DNA of 64,000 bases from Flavobacterium araucananum (GCF_002222055.1 NZ_MUGS01000005.1:271166-335165), one strand, 5' to 3'. Counted from the first letter of the stretch, positions 1 through 8,545 are shown. The notes: generated by a model not told the origin, from the sequence alone. A program made the numbers and translations.

Positions 1-644
1 TCAAAGAACTAAACGAAGATGACGATCTTGATGGTTTTATCGTACAACTGCCATTGCCAAAACATATTGACGAGCAAAAGATTTTAATGGCGATTGATCC
101 TGATAAAGATGTTGATGGATTTCACCCAACAAACTTCGGGAAAATGGCTCTGGAGATGGAAAGCTTTATTCCTGCAACACCATTTGGAATCATGCAATTA
201 CTAGAGCGTTACAAAGTAGAAACTGCCGGAAAACACACCGTTGTTATTGGTAGAAGCCATATTGTAGGCCGACCAATGAGTATTTTAATGAGTCGCAAAG
301 GAAACCCTGGAGATTCGACCGTAACCTTAACACACAGCCGAACTAAAAATTTAGCCGAATTTACTAAAAATGCTGATATTATTATCACAGCTTTAGGCGT
401 TCCTGAATTCTTAAAAGGAGATATGGTTAAAGACGGAGTTGTAATTGTAGATGTTGGAATTACGCGTGTAGAAGATACATCAAACTCAAAAGGTTATGTT
501 ATAAAAGGCGATGTTGATTTTGATGAAGTAAGTAAAAAAGCATCCTATATTACGCCAGTTCCTGGTGGAGTAGGACCAATGACAATCGCGATGTTGCTTA
601 AAAACACACTTCTCGCCAGAAAAATGAGAAGTGTCAAAAAATAA
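1..644 (+). CDS. folD: FolD, bifunctional methylenetetrahydrofolate dehydrogenase / methenyltetrahydrofolate cyclohydrolase (5' end missing)
   Basis: Cytosolic one-carbon enzyme that interconverts methylene-, methenyl- and 10-formyl-tetrahydrofolate. The reading frame is open from the first base (codons from position 3), so about 213 residues are visible and roughly 80 N-terminal residues lie outside the window. The visible part begins within the substrate region (GFIVQLPLP, then DKDVDGFHP), continues into the Rossmann-like NADP-binding half ([14 protein letters not shown]) and ends with the family signature [12 protein letters not shown]. An internal ATG at 54 is not the start because FolD-like sequence precedes it. 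It stands alone here and is followed by a hairpin terminator. The assignment is secure. Confidence 0.96.
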   Translation, partial: KELNEDDDLDGFIVQLPLPKHIDEQKILMAIDPDKDVDGFHPTNFGKMALEMESFIPATPFGIMQLLERYKVETAGKHTVVIGRSHIVGRPMSILMSRKGNPGDSTVTLTHSRTKNLAEFTKNADIIITALGVPEFLKGDMVKDGVVIVDVGITRVEDTSNSKGYVIKGDVDFDEVSKKASYITPVPGGVGPMTIAMLLKNTLLARKMRSVKK

Positions 645-667
645 TTTTTTCCAAAATAAATACAACC

Positions 668-693
668 AAAGCCTATTCAATCGAGTAGGCTTT
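668..693 (+). terminator. Rho-independent-type hairpin after folD
   Basis: AAAGCCTA and TAGGCTTT arms enclose a short loop 24 bases after the folD stop. The T-run is short, so termination strength is uncertain. Confidence 0.6.
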
Positions 694-756
694 ATTGGTT
701 TATATACTCTGGACGGACTATCCCTCCCGCAACTTTGCGTTAATAAAATATCTATT

Positions 757-783
757 CCTGCAAGGTTTTAAAAACCTTGCAGG
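757..783. repeat. 27-bp near-perfect palindrome
   Basis: CCTGCAAGGTTTT is followed by its reverse complement with a single central base. It lies in the 658-bp gene-free stretch between folD and the next gene. It resembles dispersed intergenic palindromes of flavobacteria rather than a terminator, since it is separate from the folD hairpin. Confidence 0.7.
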
Positions 784-928
784 TTTGTATTGTTTAGTAA
801 TGAATTAATGGAGTGTAGTCCCTACGGGACAAAAGACTATTGGATAATTATTTTTTACCAATATGTAATCTCTCCTAGATAGTCCGATAGGTATTATTGG
901 TAGAAAGTAAAATAAATTATCGCTTCAA

Positions 929-1018
929 ATATTTAATTTCCAGAAAAAACTTCGTTAAGAGTTACAGGTTGGCAGGAAAAGATATTTAGCCAACCCTGCA
1001 AATATCCCGATGGGATTA
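929..1018. repeat. REP-like intergenic repeat, copy 1
   Basis: About 90 bp, matching the segment at 1108-1198 with scattered differences. Both start with ATATTTAATTTCCAGAAAA, contain GGTTGG facing CCAACC, and end in a small hairpin (ATCCCGATGGGAT here). Related mini-hairpins occur nearby: GTCCCTACGGGAC at 818-830, AATCCCCTCGGGATT at 1028-1042 and an ACCCCATTGGGGT hairpin near 1080. No coding potential is seen between 645 and 1302. Confidence 0.7.
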
Positions 1019-1107
1019 ATGTAATAAAATCCCCTCGGGATTGTATATTTATAGAGATTCATTAATCATGTTTGTCAGAACCCCATTGGGGTGATATAGA
1101 AATGTCC

Positions 1108-1198
1108 ATATTTAATTTCCAGAAAATACTCCGCTAGGAGTTACAGGTTGGTAGCTAAAATATATATTGCGAACCCCACAAATATCCCGTAGGGATTA
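1108..1198. repeat. REP-like intergenic repeat, copy 2
   Basis: Second copy of the ~90-bp repeat, 179 bp downstream of the first, ending in ATCCCGTAGGGAT. Differences in the hairpin loops keep base pairing, as expected for a REP-type element. No REP-associated transposase is in the window. Confidence 0.7.
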
Positions 1199-1253
1199 TA
1201 CATTTTAGATACAACCGATCTATTAAACGAAATAAAAAAATCAACATTTACAC

Positions 1254-1300
1254 TTGTCAATTCAAAATAAAACATAACTTTGCAGGACAAAGTACTTTTA
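1254..1300 (+). promoter_or_regulatory. Flavobacterial promoter with overlapping operator-like box
   Basis: TTG at 1254-1256 and TAACTTTG at 1275-1282 are spaced by 18 bp, fitting the Bacteroidetes -33/-7 consensus. The segment 1277-1300 reads ACTTTG, five bases, then CAAAGTACTTTTA. It contains the inverted repeat CTTTG/CAAAG and the palindrome AAAGTACTTT. The same arrangement recurs at 2240-2263. It overlaps the -7 box and ends three bases before the ATG at 1303, so a repressor bound here would block transcription. The winged-helix protein encoded at 1926 is the obvious candidate. Confidence 0.6.
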
Positions 1301-1302
1301 TT

Positions 1303-1917
1303 ATGAATCAGAAGCACCAAGAAGATTTAGCCCATATTCGTTCCATGATGGAGCGTTCTTCAAGATTTATATCCTTAAGTGGACTCTCAGGAGTTTTTGC
1401 GGGACTGTCAGCATTGGTTGGCGGATTGTATGTTTATGAATTGTTTAAAGCTAACGGTATTGAGTATTTTGGCGGAGAGTATAGCACGATTCCTGCCAGT
1501 TTAGTATCTCACTTGTTTTTTACCGGTCTGATCATTTTGGCTTTTGCTTTTATTTTTGGACTTACTTTTACGATACGAAAAAGTAGAAAATATGACTTAC
1601 CAATCTGGACTTCTGCTACAAAAAATATGCTGTTTAATCTAGCCTTTCCATTATTGGTGGGAGGTTTATTTTGTTTAGGACTTTTGTATCACAACATATA
1701 CGGTTTAATAGCTCCAACGACTTTAATTTTCTATGGTTTAGCACTTGTAAATGCAGAGAAATTTACGTTTTCGGATATTAAGTATCTGGGGTTTTGCGAA
1801 CTTATTTTAGGATTTATTTCTCTGTTTTATATCGGATATGGTTTGGTTTTTTGGATCGTCGGATTTGGTATTTTGCATATCTTATACGGATTAATAATGT
1901 TCAAAAAATATAAATAA
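1303..1917 (+). CDS. Predicted polytopic inner-membrane protein, unknown function
   Basis: A 204-residue protein whose N-terminal ~25 residues are polar and charged, followed by about six hydrophobic segments (roughly 25-47, 66-90, 108-130, 132-148, 160-178 and 180-198). I recognise no catalytic motif. Its gene is eight bases upstream of a winged-helix regulator gene, and the pair shares one promoter, so it is probably either a sensor or stress-linked membrane partner of that regulator or simply its target. The start is supported by the promoter immediately upstream. Function is not assignable from sequence. Confidence 0.7.
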   Translation: MNQKHQEDLAHIRSMMERSSRFISLSGLSGVFAGLSALVGGLYVYELFKANGIEYFGGEYSTIPASLVSHLFFTGLIILAFAFIFGLTFTIRKSRKYDLPIWTSATKNMLFNLAFPLLVGGLFCLGLLYHNIYGLIAPTTLIFYGLALVNAEKFTFSDIKYLGFCELILGFISLFYIGYGLVFWIVGFGILHILYGLIMFKKYK

Positions 1918-1925
1918 TCCACGCA

Positions 1926-2216
1926 ATGGGAATCATTGATAAACTAAATAAAGATTTTGAAAGCCGCGTTAGATTGGGTATAATGTCCGTTCTGATGGTC
2001 AATGAATGGATTGATTTTACTGAAATGAAAAATCTTCTCAATATAACAGATGGTAATTTAGCCAGTCATTCCTCAGCACTTGAAAAATCAGAATATATAG
2101 AGATTAAAAAGGAGTTTGTAGGCAAAAAGCCCAAAACATCTTATCAGGTTACCCCAAGAGGACGTGCGGCCTTTAAAGAACACCTTTCGTATCTGGAAAA
2201 ATTAATGAAATCGTAA
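1926..2216 (+). CDS. Winged-helix DNA-binding protein (PadR/MarR-like, PF13601 type)
   Basis: A 96-residue protein made of a single winged helix-turn-helix domain. The pattern is IMSVLMVNEWIDFTEMKNLL, then TDGNLASHSSALEKSEYI for the recognition helix, then a KTSYQVTPRGRAAF wing. This is the small stand-alone regulator family common in Bacteroidetes. It follows the membrane protein gene by eight bases and is probably co-transcribed. The paired boxes at 1277-1300 and 2240-2263 flank this unit and are likely operator candidates for it (inference). No ligand-binding domain is present. Confidence 0.85.
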   Translation: MGIIDKLNKDFESRVRLGIMSVLMVNEWIDFTEMKNLLNITDGNLASHSSALEKSEYIEIKKEFVGKKPKTSYQVTPRGRAAFKEHLSYLEKLMKS

Positions 2217-2239
2217 AGACTATATTTTTTTATCTAAAT

Positions 2240-2263
2240 ACTTTGAAACACAAAGTACTTTTA
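2240..2263 (+). promoter_or_regulatory. Second copy of the 24-bp operator-like box
   Basis: ACTTTG, five bases, then CAAAGTACTTTTA, identical to 1277-1300 outside the five-base spacer. It lies after the regulator stop and before the membrane protein gene at 2352. A 13-codon reading frame begins at 2277 but has no support as a gene. Confidence 0.55.
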
Positions 2264-2351
2264 AAATTAAAAATCATGAAATTGCCCTTGGAAGATTGTA
2301 GCATAAAAAGGCGATAACAGATTCAATGTCTAATAAATAAATTAAATAAAC

Positions 2352-3737
2352 ATGAAAAAACATCAGATTATTCTAGCTTGCAGTATAATTTTTACACTGC
2401 TTTTTTACAAGGAATCAGTAGGAGTAAACCTTTCTATTTTTGCACTTTTATTAACGGGTCTCATTTGTTATTCCTTTCAGGATCGGTTTACTCAAAGATC
2501 TCATTTGATCTTAGTTGTAACTTCGGTTTTGTCCTGCCTGGCATTTGCTTGGTATGGTGATTTTGTTTCCTTTTTGGCTTTGTCAATGTCGGTTCTCATT
2601 TTGCAATTTAAAACACAGGAATCAGAGCTTAAAGTAATACATGTTTTTCCGTTGGTATTCTTAAATGCAATTAGCTCTGTGGGTCGTATTTTTGTATTTA
2701 GTCAATGGCTTCCGGAAAAAAGAATTCACAATAATTTTGCTAAAAAGCTGGTTGCTTATTTTGTTATTCCAGCGATTTTTATTGTTGTTTTTTTTGCTGC
2801 CTATTCTTTTGGAAGCACTCATTTTTTGTCATTACTAACAGATTATACCTTAGATCTTGATATTATAGAAGTTATCGTTATAGGAATACTTGGTTTTTAT
2901 ATTTCATTTAGTTTCTGGAATTACTGGGTGCCGGATATTTGTTATGATAAAAATGCTTTGCTGAATAATGATTTTGATACTGGAGCCGAAATTAAAAATC
3001 AAAATACATTTTCGTTTCTTGATCTTGACTTCGAACGAAAAAGTGGTGAAATCACTTTAATACTGCTCAATTTTATGCTTCTGATTTTTATTATAACCTA
3101 CAATTACGAACAATTTTTTGAAGCAAAAACTACATCAAACTTAAGCGCAGATACTCACGAGAGAGTAAATTCAGTTATCTTTTCGATAGTAATGGCGGTT
3201 GGATTAATTTTATTCTACTTTAAAGGAGGATTTAATTTTGATAAAAAAGCAGTGTGGCTTAAAAAATTAGCCAAAATTTGGATTGTCTTAAATGGTCTTT
3301 TAATTTTAAGTACGATCATTAAAAACTCAGAATATATTTCAGTTTTCGGATTAACCTACAAACGATTAGGAGTTTATGCTTTTCTGATTTTGGCGATTAT
3401 AGGTTTAGTTTTTGTTTTTCTTAAAATTATGAAACAAAAAACAAATGCTTATTTGGCAAATCAAATGGTATGGTATTTTTATGGAACAGTTTTATTGTGC
3501 AGTTTTGTAAATTGGGGAAACCTGATTACCAATTACAATATCTCAGTAAACAAATCTGTAGAGCCTGAATTTTTGAGCAATTTGAATTTTAATGATGAAG
3601 TGCGAAAAGAATATTTTTCAAAAAATCATTTAGATGGTAAATTGATCGAAAGTTATAGAGAAGAAGAAATTAAGCAATATCAATACAAATCATTTCTCTC
3701 GAAAGCGTTGTATTATGATTTTGTAAATAATAAATAA
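2352..3737 (+). CDS. DUF4153/DUF4173-like polytopic membrane protein
   Basis: A 461-residue protein with about ten to twelve hydrophobic helices from residue 5 to about 390. A soluble, charged C-terminal tail of about 70 residues follows (VNKSVEPEFLSNLNFNDEVR onward). The architecture and order of segments resemble the DUF4153/DUF4173 membrane families, which often sit beside small winged-helix regulators in Bacteroidetes. A copy of the operator-like box stands about 90 bp before its start, so it may be co-regulated with the 1303-2216 unit. The biochemical role is unknown. The family match is from pattern recognition and is moderate. Confidence 0.65.
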   Translation: MKKHQIILACSIIFTLLFYKESVGVNLSIFALLLTGLICYSFQDRFTQRSHLILVVTSVLSCLAFAWYGDFVSFLALSMSVLILQFKTQESELKVIHVFPLVFLNAISSVGRIFVFSQWLPEKRIHNNFAKKLVAYFVIPAIFIVVFFAAYSFGSTHFLSLLTDYTLDLDIIEVIVIGILGFYISFSFWNYWVPDICYDKNALLNNDFDTGAEIKNQNTFSFLDLDFERKSGEITLILLNFMLLIFIITYNYEQFFEAKTTSNLSADTHERVNSVIFSIVMAVGLILFYFKGGFNFDKKAVWLKKLAKIWIVLNGLLILSTIIKNSEYISVFGLTYKRLGVYAFLILAIIGLVFVFLKIMKQKTNAYLANQMVWYFYGTVLLCSFVNWGNLITNYNISVNKSVEPEFLSNLNFNDEVRKEYFSKNHLDGKLIESYREEEIKQYQYKSFLSKALYYDFVNNK

Positions 3738-3749
3738 AAGTTTACTGAT

Positions 3750-3785
3750 AAAACCGTCTTAATATTTTATGAAGACGGTTTTTTA
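3750..3785 (+). terminator. Hairpin terminator
   Basis: AAACCGTCTT and AAGACGGTTT arms with an AT-rich loop, followed by a T-run, 13 bases after the stop at 3737. Confidence 0.8.
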
Positions 3786-3923
3786 ATGTCTAATTATTGT
3801 TTTAAAGTTTCGGGTTTTAAAAATAAAGGATACTTTTGCAGCACCTAAAAAAAACTTCTCCAATGGACGATTATTATTCGTTAGTATTAAATTAAAGTAG
3901 CTTTTTGAATTTTTCAAATTGCT

Positions 3924-4874
3924 ATGATAAAACCCTGCAATTTTGAAATGAAAGCCTTTTACAAAAACAACAACGGATTAATCGAGACAAAAGAATGGAC
4001 TCCAAACTGCTGGATTAGCATTGAATCTCCTTCAGAAACAGAAAAAAAATACTTGCTCGAAGAACTTCAAATTCCGGAAGCCTTTTATAATGATATTGAA
4101 GATATCGACGAGAGACCCCGCATGGAGTCTGAAGACGGCTGGAATTTGTTTATCATGCGTGTGCCTATAAAAAGTAATGATATAAAACTACCTTTTCAAA
4201 CCATTCCGATTGGTTTAATTTTTAAAGAGGATGTTTGTGTGACCATTAGTTTTTATAAGACAGAAATAATTACTGATTTTGTACAATATACCAAGCGAAA
4301 AAACATCAGTATAAAAGACAACCTCGATCTGGTTTTAAGATTACTACTATCATCAAGTGTTTGGTATTTAAAGTATCTGAAACAAATTAATCAAAAGATA
4401 AAATTAGCCGAAGACAATTTGGAGAAATCCATTAAAAATGAAGAATTGCAGGCACTTTTGCAAATAGAAAAATGTCTGGTATTTTTTATTACCTCTTTAA
4501 AAGGAAACGATGTTTTGTTTCACCGAATCAAAAATATAAAAGCCCAGAGAGAAAACTTTGATCAGGATTTATTAGAAGATGTTGATATAGAACTAAGTCA
4601 GGCACAAGATACAGCAAATATTTACAGCAATATCTTGACTGGAATGATGGATGCTTATGCATCAGTAATTTCGAATAATATGAATAATATAATGAAGCAA
4701 ATGACTTCGATTTCTATTATTTTAATGATCCCGACTTTAATTGCCAGTTTGTACGGAATGAACGTCCCTAATGGTTTAGAAGAAAGTAAGTATGGAATCT
4801 GGATTTTACTTCTAATATCAGTAACGCTGTCTTCTGTAGGTGTCTTTTTGTTTAAAAGAAGAAGATGGTTTTAA
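3924..4874 (+). CDS. corA: CorA-family divalent metal ion transporter
   Basis: A 316-residue inner-membrane channel for Mg2+ (possibly Co2+ or Ni2+). The soluble N-terminal domain (about 1-255) includes a long helical stalk. Two C-terminal transmembrane segments follow (about 258-277 and 291-309). The signature YGMNVPN closes the first one (GMN at 278-280), and a basic tail RRRWF ends the protein. Length and order match CorA. The first ATG at 3924 is used; a second in-frame ATG lies seven codons later, and nothing in the sequence decides between them. The gene is monocistronic, convergent with the next gene and separated from it by a shared hairpin. Confidence 0.93.
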   Translation: MIKPCNFEMKAFYKNNNGLIETKEWTPNCWISIESPSETEKKYLLEELQIPEAFYNDIEDIDERPRMESEDGWNLFIMRVPIKSNDIKLPFQTIPIGLIFKEDVCVTISFYKTEIITDFVQYTKRKNISIKDNLDLVLRLLLSSSVWYLKYLKQINQKIKLAEDNLEKSIKNEELQALLQIEKCLVFFITSLKGNDVLFHRIKNIKAQRENFDQDLLEDVDIELSQAQDTANIYSNILTGMMDAYASVISNNMNNIMKQMTSISIILMIPTLIASLYGMNVPNGLEESKYGIWILLLISVTLSSVGVFLFKRRRWF

Positions 4875-4893
4875 TGATACAATGTTTTACCAC

Positions 4894-4934
4894 AAAAAAA
4901 ATTCCCTTTCGTTTTGGCAAAAGGGAATTTTTTT
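4894..4934. terminator. Bidirectional terminator between corA and rluF
   Basis: An A-run, ATTCCCTTT, a short loop, AAAGGGAAT and a T-run form a symmetric hairpin. It serves both converging genes. Confidence 0.85.
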
Positions 4935-4947
4935 ATGGAGCACTTAT

Positions 4948-5799
4948 TTAGTAATCTCCTTTTTTCTTAAATCGGGGATCATCTTTTGAAATAAAATCAG
5001 TTCGTCGTTTTGGAACATCATCTTTGGATAAAAAATCGGTTCTTCGTCTTGGAGCTTCAGGTTTTGGCAAACTCGCTTCTTCAGTTTTGCTTGATGGCTC
5101 AATCAAATGATTTAATTCTTTAATTTCATCCTCCGTCAGATCACGATAGCGACCAACCGGAATATCAAGTGATATATTAATGATTCGAATACGTTTTAGC
5201 GCTGTTACATCATAACCCAGATATTCAGTCATTCGACGAATCTGACGGTTTAAACCTTGTGTTAAAATGATTTTAAACGTGAATTGGCTAATTTGTTCAA
5301 CCTTACATTTTCGGGTTACAGTATCCAGAATCGGAACACCATTTCCCATGCGCTGTATAAAACGTTCTGTAATAGGTTTGTTTACCGTAACCGTATATTC
5401 TTTTTCGTGATTGTTTCTGGCGCGTAAAATCTTGTTTACGATATCGCCATCATTTGTCATGAAAATGAGTCCCTCACTCGCTTTGTCTAATCGCCCAATT
5501 GGAAAAATACGTTTTGGATAATTAATATAATCCACAATATTATTGCGAACTTCAAGATTGGTTGTACATTCAATTCCAACAGGTTTATTGAAAGCCAGAT
5601 AAACCAATTTTTCATGTTTCTCTACAATCAGTTTCCCATCAATACGTACTTCGTCATTTGGCGAAACTTTAGTTCCCATTTCTGGTACAACACCATTTAT
5701 TGTTACACGTCCTTCTTCAATCAATTTATCGGCTTCACGACGAGAACAATACCCTGTTTCACCAATAAATTTATTTAGACGTTTTAAATTCTCTTCCAT
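4948..5799 (-). CDS. rluF: RluF/RsuA-family rRNA pseudouridine synthase
   Basis: A 283-residue enzyme that isomerises uridine in large-subunit rRNA. An S4 RNA-binding domain (about 5-60, [20 protein letters not shown]) precedes the catalytic domain. The RsuA-family motif GRLDKASEG at 102-110 supplies the catalytic Asp105. LNRQIRRM near residue 185 is the second family motif. The C-terminal 40 residues are basic and low-complexity, with two copies of RRTDF(L/I)SKDD, and are not part of the enzyme fold. RluF (U2604) is the closest match, although RluB/RluE-type specificity cannot be excluded. A very short leader separates the ATG from a TACTTTTG promoter element. Confidence 0.88.
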   Translation of the reverse strand: MEENLKRLNKFIGETGYCSRREADKLIEEGRVTINGVVPEMGTKVSPNDEVRIDGKLIVEKHEKLVYLAFNKPVGIECTTNLEVRNNIVDYINYPKRIFPIGRLDKASEGLIFMTNDGDIVNKILRARNNHEKEYTVTVNKPITERFIQRMGNGVPILDTVTRKCKVEQISQFTFKIILTQGLNRQIRRMTEYLGYDVTALKRIRIINISLDIPVGRYRDLTEDEIKELNHLIEPSSKTEEASLPKPEAPRRRTDFLSKDDVPKRRTDFISKDDPRFKKKGDY

Positions 5800-5803
5800 A
5801 CTG

Positions 5804-5811
5804 CAAAAGTA
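5804..5811 (-). promoter_or_regulatory. -7 element for rluF
   Basis: On the minus strand this is TACTTTTG, a TAnnTTTG match five bases before the ATG, implying a nearly leaderless message. Confidence 0.5.
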
Positions 5812-5856
5812 AGCAAAATTTAGACTTCTTAGAATGTTAGATTATTAGATTGTTGG

Positions 5857-5886
5857 ATTGTTGTATTGTTGTATTGTTGTATTGTG
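5857..5886. repeat. Tandem 8-bp repeat ATTGTTGT
   Basis: Three perfect units and one partial unit in the 342-bp gap between rluF and the ABM gene. The rest of that gap (5812-6141) shows AT-rich low-complexity sequence and no gene. Slippage could vary the copy number. Confidence 0.6.
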
Positions 5887-6141
5887 AATTTTGCACAATC
5901 TGATTATCCTGAGGAACGAAATCCCGACAAAAGTTTATTAGTACACGGATGATGCGGATTCGCTTCGCAAAGACGCGGATTTAAACGGATTTTTTTTCTG
6001 ATTTTAATTTTCGTTCTCAAGAGGGCAAACTTCCAGTTACTTTATCTGTAAAATAATGTCTAAAAAAAAACTTAGCAACTCAGAACCTTAGCAGCTTTAA
6101 AAAAAACCTTTGCACCTCTGAACCTCTGCCACTTTGAACCT

Positions 6142-6486
6142 TCATCGATGATATGATGTACTATCTGCGGGTGTTTCTTCCCGGGCAAACATTCCGTAAT
6201 CGCGAACAACAGTAGCGATTCTTAAATGATAATCTTTAAAAACCTCATTTCTTCCCTTAGCTTGCGCATGACGGTGCATTTCCAGATTTCGCCATTGCTG
6301 AATACTTTCTTCATCTTTCCAGAAAGACAAAGACAAAACCTTCTCCGGATTGCTAATGCTTTGAAAACGTTCTATCGAAATAAATCCTTCGATGTGGTCC
6401 AGTTCCGGTCGCAGACTTGCTGCGATATCAAGATATTCTTCTTTTTTTCCTTCGTTAGGAATTACTTCAAAAATTACAGCTATCAT
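6142..6486 (-). CDS. ABM-domain (antibiotic biosynthesis monooxygenase-like) protein
   Basis: A 114-residue dimeric ferredoxin-like alpha+beta barrel protein. The family pattern is visible: MIAVIFEVIPNEGKKEEYLD at the start, then FISIERFQS, LSLSFWKDEESIQQWRN and HRHAQ. Members include small cofactor-free oxygenases and haem-interacting proteins; no substrate can be inferred. I place the start at the ATG ending at 6486, because the longer frame would read into the P450 gene and carry no family sequence. It lies seven bases after the P450 stop, so the two are almost certainly co-transcribed and may act on one substrate. Confidence 0.85.
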   Translation of the reverse strand: MIAVIFEVIPNEGKKEEYLDIAASLRPELDHIEGFISIERFQSISNPEKVLSLSFWKDEESIQQWRNLEMHRHAQAKGRNEVFKDYHLRIATVVRDYGMFAREETPADSTSYHR

Positions 6487-6493
6487 AGTTATG

Positions 6494-7651
6494 TTATTTA
6501 TTAGATATTGAAATCCAAATTTCTTTAGGCAATCTGGCATTCATCAAAGGTTCATATTTTATATTATTTTCTAAAAGAGTAATCGTTTTATGTTCCTTAA
6601 ATAAAAAACATAAAGCTTCAGTAGCCAAATGAATCGAAAAATATTTTGCCAGACAATTATGACCACCAATCCCAAAAGTCAAATTATCATTGTTATTAAA
6701 ACGTTCTGTATCAAAATTTGATGCTTCTTTAAATTTATCAATGTCACGATTTGCCGCTGCAAGAACAACGAGTATTTTGTCGCCCTTTTTTATTATTGTT
6801 TCTCCTAAACGAATAGCCGTATTTGCAACGCGTCTGGTGTTATGAATTGGCGGATCGAATCGCAAAGTCTCTACAATCGATTTCTCTATGGCAGCTTTGG
6901 CAGGAAAGTTATTATGTTCCATAATTTGTAATAATGAATTACTCAAAATTCCTCTGCCGGCATCGTAACTCTGGATAAACAATCCGATCAGGTTACTTGC
7001 AAATATTTTTCTGGTTTCGTCTGGCGAAAGAATATGCGATTCTGATATTTTACTTAATATAGGTTCAGTAAAATCTAACGATAAGAGTTGTTTTTCGACG
7101 ATAGAAAAGATTGCTTCACAAACTTCATTTATCAATTTTACCTGATCTTCCGTTTTGTCCGGAAGCATTATTTGGACTAAAACCTCGATTTTTTTTAAAA
7201 TAAAAACACAATCATTTTCTGTAAAACTAAAACTTTTCAGGATCACCAGAACAGGCAGTTTTTTGCATACAGAATCAACCCAGTCGATTTTGTCTTCGGT
7301 TGTATCATTTTGTAGCAATTGAGAAGTGATTGGGGCAATTGCAATAGCTTTCATATTGGTGAATAACAACATTGCAATTTCTCTGGTTACTTCATGCTGT
7401 ATACCATTTGATAATCGGGTTAAATTGGTCAGGATATCTAAAGCATATTTATTAAGTTTCTGCTTATTATTTGGGTTTATTACCGGAATAAAAGCGTTAG
7501 GGTTTTCCAGAATTTCGACACAAAACGGATAAGAATAAATTGCCCAGATTTTATTCTCTTCATCCCAGTATATCGGGTTTTTGTCCAACATAGATTGATA
7601 GATCAAATAAGGATCGCAAACATCAGATTGCAGGAATAAAGAAGAGGTCAT
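6494..7651 (-). CDS. Cytochrome P450
   Basis: A 385-residue soluble haem-thiolate monooxygenase, shorter than the usual 400-450. The K-helix ExxR motif is ETLR at 261-264. The haem loop is FGIGGHNC with Cys333 as thiolate ligand; the family's following Gly is Ala. The I-helix (about 222-240) reads SYDAGRGIL and lacks the usual acid-threonine pair used for O2 activation. This points to a peroxygenase-like or otherwise atypical oxygen chemistry (inference). The gene is the first of a two-gene unit with the ABM protein and is divergent from an ArsR-type regulator 75 bp away. No dedicated ferredoxin or reductase gene is adjacent. Confidence 0.9.
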   Translation of the reverse strand: MTSSLFLQSDVCDPYLIYQSMLDKNPIYWDEENKIWAIYSYPFCVEILENPNAFIPVINPNNKQKLNKYALDILTNLTRLSNGIQHEVTREIAMLLFTNMKAIAIAPITSQLLQNDTTEDKIDWVDSVCKKLPVLVILKSFSFTENDCVFILKKIEVLVQIMLPDKTEDQVKLINEVCEAIFSIVEKQLLSLDFTEPILSKISESHILSPDETRKIFASNLIGLFIQSYDAGRGILSNSLLQIMEHNNFPAKAAIEKSIVETLRFDPPIHNTRRVANTAIRLGETIIKKGDKILVVLAAANRDIDKFKEASNFDTERFNNNDNLTFGIGGHNCLAKYFSIHLATEALCFLFKEHKTITLLENNIKYEPLMNARLPKEIWISISNK

Positions 7652-7667
7652 ATTAGTATGTTTTTAG

Positions 7668-7675
7668 CAAAGTTA
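7668..7675 (-). promoter_or_regulatory. -7 element of the P450/ABM unit
   Basis: TAACTTTG on the minus strand, 16 bases before the P450 ATG, in the 75-bp space shared with the divergent ArsR-type gene. A clear -33 TTG is not seen. Confidence 0.45.
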
Positions 7676-7726
7676 TTTAACTTTACAAAAGAATACTTCA
7701 TTCTGTATTTAACTATGAAAACTTAA

Positions 7727-8416
7727 ATGGAAGATCAATTTATAAAAGCAGCAGGATTGATAGGAGATCCTACAAGGGCAGCCATTATGTGGACTTTGCT
7801 GGATGGTCGGGCTTTTACAGCTACTGAGCTTTCGATTGCAGTTCATACCTCTCCCCAAAATATGAGTATGCATTTAGGGAAACTTCTTGAAGCAAATTTG
7901 CTCTGTGTAGAAAAACAAGGCCGTCATAAATATTATCGATTCTTTAATAAAGAAGTCGCTTATGTCGTTGAAGCAATGGCAAATCTTATTCCGAAACCAG
8001 AGCGTTCTTTAAAAAAGAAAACCGGAGAATATCCTCCAATTAAATATTGCAGAACCTGTTACGATCATTTAGCCGGAAAAATTGGCGTTGCATTAGCCGA
8101 TAGTTTATTAGAACAAAAAATTATTATCGAAAAGGATTCAGCTTTTGAAATTAGCCCCGAAGGAGAAAAATGGTTTTCTGATTTTGGGATTAATACCGCA
8201 GAAGCCCAAAAGCAAAAACGAATATTTTTAAAACCTTGTCTTGACTGGAGCGAAAGACGAAATCATATTGCAGGATCAATAGGAACATCATTATTAAATA
8301 AGATGCTCGAACAAGACTGGATTAGAAAAACTAAAGATTCTAGAGCCATAACAATAACAGGAAAAGGCGAAAAAGAATTCTTGAAATATTTTAAAATAAT
8401 TGTTCAGACTTCTTAA
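7727..8416 (+). CDS. ArsR-family transcriptional regulator with C-terminal extension
   Basis: A 229-residue protein. Residues about 8-75 form an ArsR winged helix: GLIGDPTRAAIMWTLLDGRA, then ATELSIAVHTSPQNMSMHL, then a KQGRHKYYRF wing. The remaining 150 residues hold two winged-helix-like segments (about 105-160 and 175-225) and a few cysteines (KYCRTCYDH). This long form is common for single-component ArsR proteins in Bacteroidetes. Divergent placement next to the P450 suggests that it controls that unit. No classic arsenic- or metal-binding CVC motif is present, so an organic effector is more likely. The effector is unknown. Confidence 0.88.
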   Translation: MEDQFIKAAGLIGDPTRAAIMWTLLDGRAFTATELSIAVHTSPQNMSMHLGKLLEANLLCVEKQGRHKYYRFFNKEVAYVVEAMANLIPKPERSLKKKTGEYPPIKYCRTCYDHLAGKIGVALADSLLEQKIIIEKDSAFEISPEGEKWFSDFGINTAEAQKQKRIFLKPCLDWSERRNHIAGSIGTSLLNKMLEQDWIRKTKDSRAITITGKGEKEFLKYFKIIVQTS

Positions 8417-8545
8417 AACTTTAAATTGTTGAATTATTTTGAATTCTGTAAATTCTTCCTTCTAAAAAAGACTTCGCTTCTTAGAACTTTAGAAGCTAAA
8501 AAAAACCTTTGTCCCTTTGAACCTCCCCAACTTTGAACCTTTTCT

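Noticed and set aside
486..680. Reading frame opposite the folD 3' end
   Set aside because: Antisense to a conserved gene, no start context, no recognisable protein.
2277..2318. 13-codon frame after the second operator-like box
   Set aside because: Too short and without conservation evidence; kept only as a remark.
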